A DNA stretch of 64,000 nt from an uncultured Pelagibacteraceae bacterium (GCA_902567495.1 CACFMO010000003.1:38997-102996); one strand, 5' to 3'; shown: positions 16,748 through 25,756, counted from the stretch's first letter. Notes: generated from the letters alone by a model not told the origin. Numbers and translations: made by a program.

Positions 16748-17621
16748 ATCTTGGAGGAACCACCTGTTTTTTTAAAGTTTCTTCTCTTCTGAATATAATG
16801 TAAGTACCAACGACTATAAATCCTGCACCTACCAAAGTCGTTAATTTGAGAGACTCTCCAAAAATAAAATATCCTGCGGTAGCAGCAAAGACTAATGATA
16901 AATATTTAATTGGGGTAACAAGCCCAGTGTCTGCCATCCTCAGAGACTGTGTTAGTAAAATATTAGCGTAACCACCAGCCAAACCTAATATTACAAATAG
17001 AACAGCCTCATATAATGTTGGCCAAATCCAACCATTAACTAGAGTACAAAGACCAATTATCATTGATAATAATGAAAAATAAAAAGCTATTAAATAATTT
17101 GGTTCAGTTTTAGATAAAGATTTAATTGATAAAGCTACCTGAGCAAAACCAAAAGCAAAAATTAAAGGCATAAAATAAAATAAATTAAATTGGTGAAATG
17201 TAGGTTTTATAATAATTAACCCACCAATAATCCCAAGAATAATTGCTGAAATTCTAGTCATTCTAATTTTTTCACCTAAAAAAAGTGCAGACAATATAGT
17301 TACGAAAACAGGACCTAAAAAAGTTAAAGATATACAATCAGCTAGTGGTACATTTCTAATACCAATAAATAAAGCAACGATTGCTATTGCTCCCCATATT
17401 GCTCTCCAAGCATGAAGTCCCGGTCTTTTAGTTTTGTAAAAAGTGGAAAGTTTTTCGCGAGGGATTAGAAGAACTATTGGAATCATGCCAAACGCAAATC
17501 TCATAAAAAGGACTTGGCCAAAAGGTGCTTCTTTCAAATATTTTACAATAATATCCATAATACTGAAGCATGCTACGCTAGCTATCATGTAAATAATTGC
17601 TAATTGGGATTTTGAGAGCAT
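16737..17621 (-). CDS. EamA/DMT family transporter
   Basis: Inner-membrane drug/metabolite transporter with two tandem EamA repeats and about ten predicted spans in 294 residues. Typical features are MRFAFGMIPIVLL in the first repeat, SLTFLGPVFVTILSALFLGEKIR at the end of it, and PIKYLSLVFAATAGYFIFGESL in the second. I use ATG 17621 (MLSKSQLAIIYM) because AAAGGTGGT lies just upstream; an ATG 30 bp earlier is also in frame but has no such site. Substrate unknown; homologs export amino acids or metabolites. Confidence 0.85.
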   Translation of the reverse strand: MLSKSQLAIIYMIASVACFSIMDIIVKYLKEAPFGQVLFMRFAFGMIPIVLLIPREKLSTFYKTKRPGLHAWRAIWGAIAIVALFIGIRNVPLADCISLTFLGPVFVTILSALFLGEKIRMTRISAIILGIIGGLIIIKPTFHQFNLFYFMPLIFAFGFAQVALSIKSLSKTEPNYLIAFYFSLLSMIIGLCTLVNGWIWPTLYEAVLFVILGLAGGYANILLTQSLRMADTGLVTPIKYLSLVFAATAGYFIFGESLKLTTLVGAGFIVVGTYIIFRREETLKKQVVPPRYET

Positions 17622-17668
17622 TTTACCACCTTTAATTAATTGAAATAACATATTAGAATTTTAAAACA

Positions 17669-18121
17669 ATGAAAACTGCTTATTTTTCTCTTGGATGTTT
17701 CTGGAGCCCACAATTAGAATTTGAAAAAATTAAAGGTGTAAAAAAGGCTGAGGTTGGTTATTGCGGTGGTAACGACCCAAATACAACCTATGAAAAAGTT
17801 TGTTCAGGTTCAACAAACCACGCAGAAACTATAAAAGTTGAGTTTGATGAAAACGAAATTTCATATGAGGAATTAGTAAGATTTTTTTTTAAAATTCATG
17901 ACCCGACACAATTAAATAGGCAGGGACCAGATATAGGTACACAGTATAGATCAGAAATATTTTACAAAGACGAAAATCAAAAAAGAATTGCAGAAAAAAT
18001 AAAAGAGGAATTCAACAAAAAATTCAATGGAAAAATAGTAACTAATATTTCAGAAGAAAAACTTTATCAACCTGCTGAAGAATATCATCAGTATTACTTA
18101 AAAAGAAAAGGTATATTATGA
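17669..18121 (+). CDS. msrA: peptide-methionine (S)-S-oxide reductase
   Basis: Reduces methionine-S-sulfoxide in proteins or free in the cytoplasm, using thioredoxin. The catalytic Cys9 lies in SLGCFW, the MsrA signature (usual form GCFWG; here GCFWS). GYCGGNDPNTTYEKVCSGSTNHAE, HDPTQLNRQGPDIGTQYRS and the late YQPAEEYHQ are all family-diagnostic. The 150 residues fit the short MsrA class. It starts an overlapping series: its stop overlaps the sulfurtransferase start by ATGA. Confidence 0.95.
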   Translation: MKTAYFSLGCFWSPQLEFEKIKGVKKAEVGYCGGNDPNTTYEKVCSGSTNHAETIKVEFDENEISYEELVRFFFKIHDPTQLNRQGPDIGTQYRSEIFYKDENQKRIAEKIKEEFNKKFNGKIVTNISEEKLYQPAEEYHQYYLKRKGIL

Positions 18122-18927
18122 ATTTAGTTTCAACAGAATGGCTTGAAAAAAATTTAAACGCTGTAAAAATATTTGATGCTTCCTGGCACATGCCATCAAC
18201 AAATAGAAATGCAAAAAATGAGTACAAAGAAAAGCATATTAAAGGAGCGATTTTTTGGGATGTAAATGAACACTCTGACAGAGAATCACCATTCCCGCAT
18301 ATGATGACAAATGCAGAGTATTGGAAAAATATGCTCTGGTCTTTTGGAATTCTAAATGATGATCATATAATTATCTATGATAATAGTGATCTTTACAGTT
18401 CGTGTAGACTTTGGTTTGCTCTTAAATACTTTGGTCATGAAAAGGTTTCAGTATTAGATGGGGGTCTTAAAAAATGGCTAAGAGAGAAACGTTCGATTAA
18501 TAGTGATATAGTAAAACATGAAGCTATAAGAAAATATAAAGTTAATGAAAAATCAGAATGGATTAAAAATAAAAAGCAAATTGATGAGAATGTTAAAAAT
18601 TCATTATTTCAAACAGTTGATGCTAGAAGCCGAGAAAGATTTGCCGGAAAAACTGAAGAACCAAGACCTGGTCTTAAAAAGGGGTGTATAGTTGGATCAA
18701 AAAATATCCCTTTTCAAGAATGCATTGATAAAGAGACTAATACATTTAAACCTAAGTCAGAATTAATTAATATTTTTAACAAAAATGACATTGATATTTC
18801 TAAACCCATTGTCTTTACGTGTGGTTCTGGAATGACAGCCTGTGTTTTAGGTATGGCTTATTCTTTAATAAGTGATAAAAATGCTGTGATTTATGATGGC
18901 TCTTGGTCAGAATATGGAAAAGAATGA
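18118..18927 (+). CDS. sseA: 3-mercaptopyruvate/thiosulfate sulfurtransferase
   Basis: Two-domain rhodanese that moves sulfane sulfur from mercaptopyruvate or thiosulfate to thiol acceptors. The N-terminal inactive rhodanese domain has FDASWHMP and HIKGAIFWDVNE. The C-terminal catalytic domain has the active loop CGSGMTA (mercaptopyruvate form CGSGVTA), followed by YDGSWSEYG. The 269 residues match SseA. It is joined by ATGA overlaps to msrA upstream and to the efflux adaptor gene downstream, an unusual operon partner set. Confidence 0.9.
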   Translation: MNLVSTEWLEKNLNAVKIFDASWHMPSTNRNAKNEYKEKHIKGAIFWDVNEHSDRESPFPHMMTNAEYWKNMLWSFGILNDDHIIIYDNSDLYSSCRLWFALKYFGHEKVSVLDGGLKKWLREKRSINSDIVKHEAIRKYKVNEKSEWIKNKKQIDENVKNSLFQTVDARSRERFAGKTEEPRPGLKKGCIVGSKNIPFQECIDKETNTFKPKSELINIFNKNDIDISKPIVFTCGSGMTACVLGMAYSLISDKNAVIYDGSWSEYGKE

Positions 18928-19787
18928 AAAGATCTAAAAAAGTAACTATAGGGATAATAATATTTTTCATCATAGTCGCTACTGTGATCGGTGGTAGAAC
19001 GGCAATGGGGGTTTATTTCAAAAAGAAATTCAGTAAACGTCCACCACCAGGAGTAGTAGTAGAAATTGTTTCAGAAAAAGGTTTTAGTAAAACGATAGAA
19101 AGCTACTGTACTGCTTTAAGTAGCAAAACAACTTCATTTAAAATTAATAAAAGTGAGCTACTAGAGGATATAAAATTTAGAGCTGTTAAAAAAGGTGGGG
19201 TAATAGCAAAACTTCAAAATAAAACTATTACAGCCCCCTTTGCTGGTAATATTGGAACAAGAGGTATAAGTTCGTCGATACTTGGGACAAATTCAATAAT
19301 AGTAACTCTTGATGACTCTAAAAGAATACTTTGTGATTTACAAATACCAGAAGTTTATGCCGCTATTTTAAAAAAAGGTCTTAAAGTAAACGCGAAATTC
19401 CTAGCATACAAAGATAAATTGTATAATGGAGTAATTATTTCTCATGCTTCAAGGGTAGATGCACAAACACGTAGTATTTTAGCGAGAGCACAAATTAAGA
19501 ATTCTGACCTTGAAATACTCCCTGGATCACTTTTAGATATTGAACTTCTTTATGACCAAAAAGAAGCGCTTTCTGTAGCAGATACTAGTATTATTTTTGA
19601 GGATGAAAAAAAATTCGTTTATAAAATTTTAGATAATAACAAGATTAAAAAGACTGAAGTAGTAACAGGAATAAGAAAAGATGGTAATCTTGAAGTTTTA
19701 GAAGGCCTTAATGCTAATGAGAAAGTTGTTAAAGAAGGTTTGGCAAGACTAGTTGACGGGATGACTGTTAGGCCTCTTACAAAATAG
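18924..19787 (+). CDS. RND efflux periplasmic adaptor (HlyD/AcrA family), short form
   Basis: Membrane-fusion protein expected to link the adjacent RND pump to an outer-membrane channel. It has an N-terminal membrane anchor (residues about 7-25), a lipoyl/barrel-sandwich segment with ITAPFAGNIGTRG, a beta-barrel, and the membrane-proximal end ANEKVVKEGLARLVDGMTV. At 287 residues it is short: between the two lipoyl halves there is only a few-residue turn instead of the long alpha-helical hairpin that normally meets TolC. ATG 18924 overlaps the sulfurtransferase stop (ATGA); an upstream in-frame TTG at 18903 is less likely. Confidence 0.85.
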   Translation: MKRSKKVTIGIIIFFIIVATVIGGRTAMGVYFKKKFSKRPPPGVVVEIVSEKGFSKTIESYCTALSSKTTSFKINKSELLEDIKFRAVKKGGVIAKLQNKTITAPFAGNIGTRGISSSILGTNSIIVTLDDSKRILCDLQIPEVYAAILKKGLKVNAKFLAYKDKLYNGVIISHASRVDAQTRSILARAQIKNSDLEILPGSLLDIELLYDQKEALSVADTSIIFEDEKKFVYKILDNNKIKKTEVVTGIRKDGNLEVLEGLNANEKVVKEGLARLVDGMTVRPLTK

Positions 19788-19792
19788 ATAAA

Positions 19793-22700
19793 ATGCATAA
19801 TTTTTGTTTGCTTAATATAAGGAGACCAGTTTTAAGCGCAGTGTTTTCTTTACTGCTTGTTGTTTTTGGTCTTTATACTTTTTTTGAACTAAGTACGAGA
19901 GAACTTCCAAAAAATCTTCAACCACCTGAAGTTGTTATTTCCACAAAATATACAGGTGCAAGTCCTTCTATTATTGCATCAGAAATTTCTGAGCCAATTG
20001 AATTAGCTGTTGGAGGTGCTGAAGGAATTAAATCAATAGACACACTTTCTGAAATTGGGAGAAGCACAATAAAAATAGAATTTTTTACTAGTATTGATAT
20101 TGATGATGCCGCTAATGACATAAGAGAAAGAATAGCAAGAGTAATTGATAATTTACCTGAGGATAGTAAAGCGCCTGAAGTAAGAAAAGCTTCCGCGGGC
20201 TTTTCAACAAGTATGTGGTTATCAGTGAGTAGTACAACTTGGGACTCTTTAGACATAGGTGATTATGTTAAAAGAAACTTAGTAGATGCTTTTAGTTCTG
20301 TTCCTGGAACTGGACGAGTTATTGTTGGTGGAATAAATGAAAAAGCTGTGCGGGTATATCTAAATCCAGTCAAACTTAGTGCTAATGATTTAGATATAAG
20401 GGAAGTTGAAAACTCTATAAGAAAAAATAATATTGCTGTGCCTGCAGGAACTATAGAAGCAAATAATGTTGATCTTACTCTTGATTTAGGAAAAACTTAT
20501 ACAGATATTAATTCTATTAAAAAACTTCCTATTAAGAAGATTAAAGGTAAAACTATAACTTTAAGTGACCTAGGAGACGTCCGTTATGGTCCTGTATCTG
20601 AAAAAACATTGTTTAAAGCTCAAAGTCCTGATACTTTAAATGAAAATACTGTGGGCATAGGTATATACGCTCGAACAAATGAAAGTACAGTCACACTTTC
20701 AAATAATATAAGAGAAAAAATACAAGAGGTAAGCAGAACACTACCAGATGGTCTTAAGTTATCTGTAAGTTTTGATAGAGCCACCTATATAAAAGAAGCT
20801 ATTCAAATGTGTTACCAATCCATAATTTTAGCTTTAGCTTTAGTTGTGGGAATTATTTATCTTTTTTTAGGAAATATAAGAGCAACTATTGTGCCAGCCG
20901 TAACTTTGCCAGTAAGTTTAATAGGAGCATGTTTAGGTTTGTGGATTTTCGGTCTAACGATCAATGTTTTTACTCTTCTTGCAATTATATTAAGTGTAGC
21001 AATCGTTACAGATGATAGCGTTGTAATGACAGAGTCTATTTACCATCGTATAGAACAAGGTGATACTCCTCTTAATGCTGCCGCAACTGGTTCGAAAAAC
21101 GTAATTTTTGCAATTATCTCCACAAGTATAATTCTATTAGCAACATTTGCTCCATTATTATTTATCGGAGGGATTAGTGGAACATTGTTCAGAGAAATGG
21201 CGATTACACTTTCTATTGCAATTGTCATAAGTACTTTCACAGCTCTTTCGATAGCACCGATGCTTGGTTCAAAATTACTTAATAAGAAAAAATCAAAATC
21301 TAAAATCGTTTTAAAATTTGAAAGAATATTCAACTCATTTGAAGAATTTTACTCTGATACTTTAGGTTATTGGATTAAAAAACCAAAAACTATAGTTTGG
21401 TTTATGATTTTTGTTGTTGGTCTGGCTGTTTTTCTTTTTAGCTTTGCGCCAAAAACGTTATTAGAGCAAAATCCAGACAGAGGTGTTTATTTGGTATTTG
21501 GAAAAACTGATGAGTCATCATCCTTTGAATACACAGTAGATAAAGCAGAAAAAGTTGAAAAAAGATTAATTCCATTACTTCAAGACGAAAATGAACCTTA
21601 TCAAAAACTTATAATGCGAGTTCCAGGATTTGGAAGGTCTTCACAATCTTACAATAGTTTTATTATCATTGCTTTACTTGATAATTGGAAAGATAGAAAA
21701 GAGAGTGCTCAGAAAATAGTTAGAAAAGCTATTGGAAAGATTGTAACTGTTCCAGGCACGATGGCTTTTCCACTAACACCAAATTCAGTAAGAGTTAGTA
21801 ATTATCAAAAACCAGTTGTAGTTACAATGACAGGTCCATCATATGAAATTTTATATAAATGGCAAAATGAAGTAATGGCTGAACTTAGAAATAATAGAGG
21901 ACTGGCTGATATAACTTCGGATTACACTAAAAATAAACCTGAAGTAAAACTTATTATAGACGAAAACAAAGCTAAAGATTTAGGTCTTTCCAATCAATCG
22001 ATTGGTAAATCAATTGAAACATTGTACTCAGGTAAAAGTGTTACTACACTAAATGAGTCTGGAAAAGAATATCCAATAATTTTACAAGCAGACATTAAAG
22101 ATAGAAGAAATACTGAAACCCTTAGCAAAATATTCGTTAGGTCTGAAACGACAGGGAAATTAATTTCTCTAGCTAATGTGGTAAGTTTTGAAGAAAAAGG
22201 TTCTCCTAAATTATTAACCCGTTACCAAAGATCTAAATCTGTAACAATTACAGCAAGATTGGTAGGAGGATATACTCTTAATGAAGCTTTAAAGTTTATT
22301 GAACAAACAATTGATGATAAAGCACCAACTGCTGGTATTTTTTACAAAGGTAAATCTTTAGATCTTAAAGAAGCTTCCGGTGAACTATTAGTAATTTTTG
22401 CTCTGGCACTAGTAAGCGCTTATCTTGTGATGGCAGGTACTTTTAATGCTTGGAGACAGCCTTTTGTCGTAATGTTAACAGTTCCATTGGCAGCTCTTGG
22501 AGGTTTAATTTTTATATTATTGTTTGGAAGTACGATTAATATTTTCTCACAAATTGCACTAATTGTTCTTATAGGTATTGCAACAAAAAATAGTATCTTA
22601 ATTGTGGATTGGGCAAATCAACTTCGCGTTTCTGGAAAAACAGTTGAAAGTGCAATTGTTGAATCTTGCAAAAGAAGGTTTAGGCCAATAATGATGACTA

Positions 22701-22924
22701 GTTTATCCACTCTGATTGCAATGATACCTTTAATAATTGGAAATATAGGACCAGGCGCGGGCGAAGGAATAAGATTAGCTGTAGGATGTACTATATTTGG
22801 TGGGATGTTAATCAGTACTTTTTTAACTTTATTTACAACACCAGTGTTTTATTTATTACTTTGTAAAAATTCTAAGAGAATGGATGAAATAGATATTCAA
22901 TTAAGTAAAGAGTTTAGTAAATAA
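19793..22924 (+). CDS. RND efflux transporter permease (AcrB/HAE1-like)
   Basis: Proton-driven inner-membrane exporter with 12 expected spans and two large periplasmic loops. The 1043 residues match AcrB. The proton-relay aspartates D407 and D408 are in IVTDDSVVMTE, at the same numbers as AcrB, and the partner lysine K932 is in GIATKNSILIVDWA. The N-terminal NIRRPVLSAVFSLLLVVFG and SIDTLSEIGRSTIKIEF are family-typical. It begins 5 bp after the adaptor gene. No TolC-type gene follows, so the outer-membrane partner must be encoded elsewhere. Confidence 0.93.
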   Translation: MHNFCLLNIRRPVLSAVFSLLLVVFGLYTFFELSTRELPKNLQPPEVVISTKYTGASPSIIASEISEPIELAVGGAEGIKSIDTLSEIGRSTIKIEFFTSIDIDDAANDIRERIARVIDNLPEDSKAPEVRKASAGFSTSMWLSVSSTTWDSLDIGDYVKRNLVDAFSSVPGTGRVIVGGINEKAVRVYLNPVKLSANDLDIREVENSIRKNNIAVPAGTIEANNVDLTLDLGKTYTDINSIKKLPIKKIKGKTITLSDLGDVRYGPVSEKTLFKAQSPDTLNENTVGIGIYARTNESTVTLSNNIREKIQEVSRTLPDGLKLSVSFDRATYIKEAIQMCYQSIILALALVVGIIYLFLGNIRATIVPAVTLPVSLIGACLGLWIFGLTINVFTLLAIILSVAIVTDDSVVMTESIYHRIEQGDTPLNAAATGSKNVIFAIISTSIILLATFAPLLFIGGISGTLFREMAITLSIAIVISTFTALSIAPMLGSKLLNKKKSKSKIVLKFERIFNSFEEFYSDTLGYWIKKPKTIVWFMIFVVGLAVFLFSFAPKTLLEQNPDRGVYLVFGKTDESSSFEYTVDKAEKVEKRLIPLLQDENEPYQKLIMRVPGFGRSSQSYNSFIIIALLDNWKDRKESAQKIVRKAIGKIVTVPGTMAFPLTPNSVRVSNYQKPVVVTMTGPSYEILYKWQNEVMAELRNNRGLADITSDYTKNKPEVKLIIDENKAKDLGLSNQSIGKSIETLYSGKSVTTLNESGKEYPIILQADIKDRRNTETLSKIFVRSETTGKLISLANVVSFEEKGSPKLLTRYQRSKSVTITARLVGGYTLNEALKFIEQTIDDKAPTAGIFYKGKSLDLKEASGELLVIFALALVSAYLVMAGTFNAWRQPFVVMLTVPLAALGGLIFILLFGSTINIFSQIALIVLIGIATKNSILIVDWANQLRVSGKTVESAIVESCKRRFRPIMMTSLSTLIAMIPLIIGNIGPGAGEGIRLAVGCTIFGGMLISTFLTLFTTPVFYLLLCKNSKRMDEIDIQLSKEFSK

Positions 22925-23513
22925 TATATTTTTTCCTATTTAATTTATCTTTACACATTGTTAGCTGTTTTCTGTAATTAGAAGCTGTATCCCTCGCAGA
23001 CTTTGCGTAAATAATTGCTTTTTTATCTTTAGCGTAATTTTTGTAATCGCCCCAGCCTTTGTAATAAGCAAGATATTGTCTATAAGCATCATTCTTAGGT
23101 ATTTTTAAAATTTTGTGTGTCTTACTCACATACCATCCGATAAAATCAACCGAGTCTTTAAATCTGGCTCTTGTAGCTAATTTATTTCCAGTTTCTCTTT
23201 TATACTGCTCCCAGGTACCTTTAACTGCTTGGGAGTAACCAAATGAGCTAGATTTACGTTTGTAAGGTATAACTTTAAAAAGTTTAATTCGCTCAGGTTT
23301 TGCAAGCCAATTAAAATCGCTCTCCTTTTTTACAAATGCTAACTGAATATAAACAGGAACGCCCCATTTTTTTTCGACAGCTTTTGTATGTTTATACCAA
23401 AGGTAACGTTCTTCAAATATCGCACAGCTATTTTTTGTATTTTTTGGAACAGATGAACAGGCTGCAAAAAAGAATAATAAAATAAATAAATAAATATTTT
23501 TTTTTCGAATCAC
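22914..23513 (-). CDS. lipoprotein with lytic transglycosylase SLT domain
   Basis: Predicted peptidoglycan-cleaving lipoprotein. The signal peptide ends in lipobox FAAC with Cys19 as the likely lipidated residue. The lysozyme-like domain has FVKKESDFNW, where the Glu is the expected catalytic acid, and SSFGYSQAVKGTWEQYKRETG, matching the SLT motif GxxQ...TW. Later YLAYYKGWGDY matches the family's AYYxG. The 199 residues make a minimal transglycosylase. Its 3' end overlaps the convergent RND gene by 11 bp. Confidence 0.82.
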   Translation of the reverse strand: MIRKKNIYLFILLFFFAACSSVPKNTKNSCAIFEERYLWYKHTKAVEKKWGVPVYIQLAFVKKESDFNWLAKPERIKLFKVIPYKRKSSSFGYSQAVKGTWEQYKRETGNKLATRARFKDSVDFIGWYVSKTHKILKIPKNDAYRQYLAYYKGWGDYKNYAKDKKAIIYAKSARDTASNYRKQLTMCKDKLNRKKYIIY

Positions 23514-23527
23514 TAAAGCATTATAAA

Positions 23528-24049
23528 TTATTTATTTTTTCTTCTCCATTCCTCTGGTAAATCAAACTTGCCCTTCCATAAACCCCATTCCATAAATTTT
23601 GCCTCTTCTTCATCTTTTACGTAATCAGTTGAATATTTTTTGTAAGCAACTGCATATCCGAATCTAACCATATTGAAATTCAAATGAATCTTACTTTCTG
23701 CTCCAATATAACATTTGCCTACAATTCTTTTATATTTGTCCCTGCTAGAATAATAACAATAAATTTTTTTTTTTTCTTTTACACCAAGACGGTTTATAAG
23801 ATCTTCCAAATAATCCTTTGCGATGATTCCACACATATAAGGATTATTATATTTATTGTAGCAAATTTGTTTTATTTCTGGTGCGTCAATACCATGTAGT
23901 CTAATATTTTTACCTTTAATAGTTATTGTGTCTCCATCAATTACCTTTACTTTATTTGAAAAGTCAGAAATTATTTTTTCTGTACTCAATGAATGTTTAG
24001 AAAAGAATAAAACTAAAACACTAAATAAAATCAGACTTAGCTTTTTCAT
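23528..24049 (-). CDS. thermonuclease (SNase-like) family protein
   Basis: Secreted or periplasmic staphylococcal-nuclease-fold protein. A signal peptide covers about residues 1-22. The SNase core shows VIDGDTITIKGKNIRLHGIDAPEIKQ, with Asp and Arg positions of the nuclease active site, then AKDYLEDLI and VRFGYAVAYKKYS. The C-terminal EEWRRKNK is typical of bacterial SNases. It may scavenge nucleic acids, which fits a nutrient-limited lifestyle, but this is inferred. The gene start overlaps the zeta-subunit gene by 29 bp. Confidence 0.85.
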   Translation of the reverse strand: MKKLSLILFSVLVLFFSKHSLSTEKIISDFSNKVKVIDGDTITIKGKNIRLHGIDAPEIKQICYNKYNNPYMCGIIAKDYLEDLINRLGVKEKKKIYCYYSSRDKYKRIVGKCYIGAESKIHLNFNMVRFGYAVAYKKYSTDYVKDEEEAKFMEWGLWKGKFDLPEEWRRKNK

Positions 24050-24329
24050 GAAATTCTTTCATCTTCTTTCTAATATCATCATCAGAAATATTATGACCTT
24101 TTAAATCTGCTTGGATTTTCCTAAATACGTCCTCATCTCCAGCCTCTTGGAAGTCAGCTTTGATCACAGATTGAATGTATTCTTTTTCCTTATTCTCATC
24201 GTAACCAAGTTTTTGAGAAGCCCATTGACCAAGGTATTTATTTCTTCTTGAAGCAACTTTAAATTTTAATTCCTCATCATGAGCAAATTTTTTTTCAAAG
24301 GATTTTTTTCTCTCGTCAAATTTTTCCAT
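24021..24329 (-). CDS. F1F0-ATPase inhibitor zeta subunit (DUF1476)
   Basis: Small helical protein known in alphaproteobacteria, such as Paracoccus, to block ATP hydrolysis by the F1 sector while allowing synthesis. All 102 residues align with DUF1476: FDERKKSFEKKFAHDEELKFKVASRRNKYLGQWAS, followed by the acidic KADFQEAGDEDVFRKI segment. Cytoplasmic, no signal. It overlaps the nuclease gene by 29 bp and the VanZ gene by 14 bp, so it is in one compact transcript but far from atp genes in this window. Confidence 0.88.
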   Translation of the reverse strand: MEKFDERKKSFEKKFAHDEELKFKVASRRNKYLGQWASQKLGYDENKEKEYIQSVIKADFQEAGDEDVFRKIQADLKGHNISDDDIRKKMKEFHEKAKSDFI

Positions 24330-24714
24330 ATTTAAACTTTTTATATAAAAAGATTATAACAATAGCTAAAAATGTTCCAAGGAAATTTGCGAAAAGATCT
24401 AAGGACTCAAAAGTTCTATTGGGTATAAATAGATGTGATAATTCTAAAAATAATGACAATATGATGAGAAAAATTACGATCTTATTAAAACTAGTTTGAT
24501 TTAGATAACTTATTAATCCAATAGTTGTTAAATAAAAAAAGGCAATTGCGTGATTAATTGATGATCCGATTGGATTTGGAATCATATCTGGTTGCTTTCC
24601 CAAATCTCCATAAAGAAAATAACCAATTAAGCTTCCAGGAAAAAGATATAAAATTAACAAACCTATCAGGGAAAAATTATATAAATAATGAACTATACGG
24701 ATTTTATTATCCAT
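24316..24714 (-). CDS. VanZ-like membrane protein
   Basis: A 132-residue inner-membrane protein with four hydrophobic segments. It has the VanZ-type arrangement: an opening helix, an SSINHAIAFFYLTTIGL segment (family HxxAFxxL), and FLELSHLFIPNRTFESLDLFANFLGTFLA, matching the conserved Q/E...R..s..D...N..G motif. VanZ-like proteins are implicated in envelope antibiotic tolerance, but most members are uncharacterised. It overlaps cutA upstream by 22 bp and the zeta subunit gene downstream by 14 bp. Confidence 0.78.
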   Translation of the reverse strand: MDNKIRIVHYLYNFSLIGLLILYLFPGSLIGYFLYGDLGKQPDMIPNPIGSSINHAIAFFYLTTIGLISYLNQTSFNKIVIFLIILSLFLELSHLFIPNRTFESLDLFANFLGTFLAIVIIFLYKKFKYGKI

Positions 24715-25007
24715 TTTAAGAAGTCTGTATTTCCATTTTTTATATCAAAAAAGATAACGCAGGGAATTTCATAGCTGTGTAATTTTTTAACGTTTTGAAT
24801 AATCTTTTGAACATTTTTGTTCATAGTCTTTCCAACTATAAGGATTTCTTTTGCCTTTGTTACTTTTCCTTTCCAAGTAAAAACTGAATCGACATTATTT
24901 ATCATGTTTGCACAAGCAACCAATTTCTTTTTTACTAGAAACGAAGCTATTTTATGCGCTTCTTTTTTCTTGGCACAAGTTATATAAAAGAATTTAATAC
25001 CCTTCAT
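24693..25007 (-). CDS. cutA: divalent cation tolerance protein CutA
   Basis: Small trimeric ferredoxin-like protein associated with copper tolerance in E. coli; its molecular role is unclear. The 104 residues show the CutA core: FYITCAKKKEAHKIASFLVKKKLVACANMI, then VFTWKGKVTKAKEILIVGKT, and LHSYEIPCVIFFDI. The conserved YTxP is replaced by a shorter YEIP. The start ATG at 25007 is 35 bp from the divergent gpmA start, across an AT palindrome. Confidence 0.9.
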   Translation of the reverse strand: MKGIKFFYITCAKKKEAHKIASFLVKKKLVACANMINNVDSVFTWKGKVTKAKEILIVGKTMNKNVQKIIQNVKKLHSYEIPCVIFFDIKNGNTDFLKWIIKSV

Positions 25008-25014
25008 TTTAATA

Positions 25015-25030
25015 ATTTAATATATTAAAT
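25015..25030. repeat. 16-bp palindrome between cutA and gpmA
   Basis: ATTTAATATATTAAAT is a perfect palindrome in the 35-bp gap between two divergent start codons. It can supply -10-like sequence to both strands or be an operator. The chance of AT-only palindromes is not small at this base composition, so the meaning is uncertain. Confidence 0.35.
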
Positions 25031-25042
25031 ATATTATATTCA

Positions 25043-25756
25043 ATGGCAAAACTCATAGCAATCAGACATGGACAAAGTACCTGGAATGCAGAGAATCGAT
25101 TCACGGGGTGGGTTGATATTGATCTTTCAGAGAAAGGTGTTGCTGAAGCAGAAAAATCGGGAAAATTAATTAAAGAATTAAATATAGATTTTGAAATCTG
25201 CTTTACCTCCTATCTTAAAAGAGCAATAAATACACTTGAGATAATTTTAGAAGTTCTTGGAAAAAAATATAAATACGAAAAAAATTGGGAATTAAATGAA
25301 AGGCATTATGGTGCTCTAACAGGTCTAAATAAAGCTGAGACTAAAAAAAAATTAGGTGAAGAACAGTTTAAAAAGTATAGGAGATCCTGGGATGTCCCTC
25401 CTCCATCACTAGAAAGAGATTCTGAATATAGTTCTTACAATGATAAACTATATAAGGAATTAAAAAAAATACCCGACACCGAGTCTTTAAAGGATACTTA
25501 CAATCGTGTTGTACCATTCTATGAAAAAAATATAGAAAAATATATTAAAAGTGAAAAAAATATTATTATATCAGCTCACGGGAACACAATAAGAGCTCTA
25601 GGTAAAAAAATTTTTAATATTTCTGATAAAAATATAAATTTATTTGAAATACCAACTGGCAATCCTCTAGTAATAGACTTTGATAATTCAGGTAAAGTTT
25701 TGAGCAAAAAGTATTTAGATCAGTCTAGAAAAAAAGATATAATAACTAATACTTAA
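25043..25756 (+). CDS. gpmA: 2,3-bisphosphoglycerate-dependent phosphoglycerate mutase
   Basis: Interconverts 3- and 2-phosphoglycerate in glycolysis and gluconeogenesis. The phosphohistidine H9 lies in IAIRHGQSTWNAENRFTGWVDIDLSEKG, a near-perfect GpmA signature; the second histidine is in IISAHGNTIRAL. The middle ERHYGALTGLNKAET and WDVPPP segments are also diagnostic of dPGM rather than of other histidine phosphatases. The 237 residues match. It overlaps the convergent murU gene by 11 bp. Confidence 0.95.
   Translation: MAKLIAIRHGQSTWNAENRFTGWVDIDLSEKGVAEAEKSGKLIKELNIDFEICFTSYLKRAINTLEIILEVLGKKYKYEKNWELNERHYGALTGLNKAETKKKLGEEQFKKYRRSWDVPPPSLERDSEYSSYNDKLYKELKKIPDTESLKDTYNRVVPFYEKNIEKYIKSEKNIIISAHGNTIRALGKKIFNISDKNINLFEIPTGNPLVIDFDNSGKVLSKKYLDQSRKKDIITNT

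Noticed and set aside
23528..24049. Horizontally acquired or mobile nuclease
   Set aside because: Base composition and overlaps match the neighbours; no mobile-element genes or repeats flank it.
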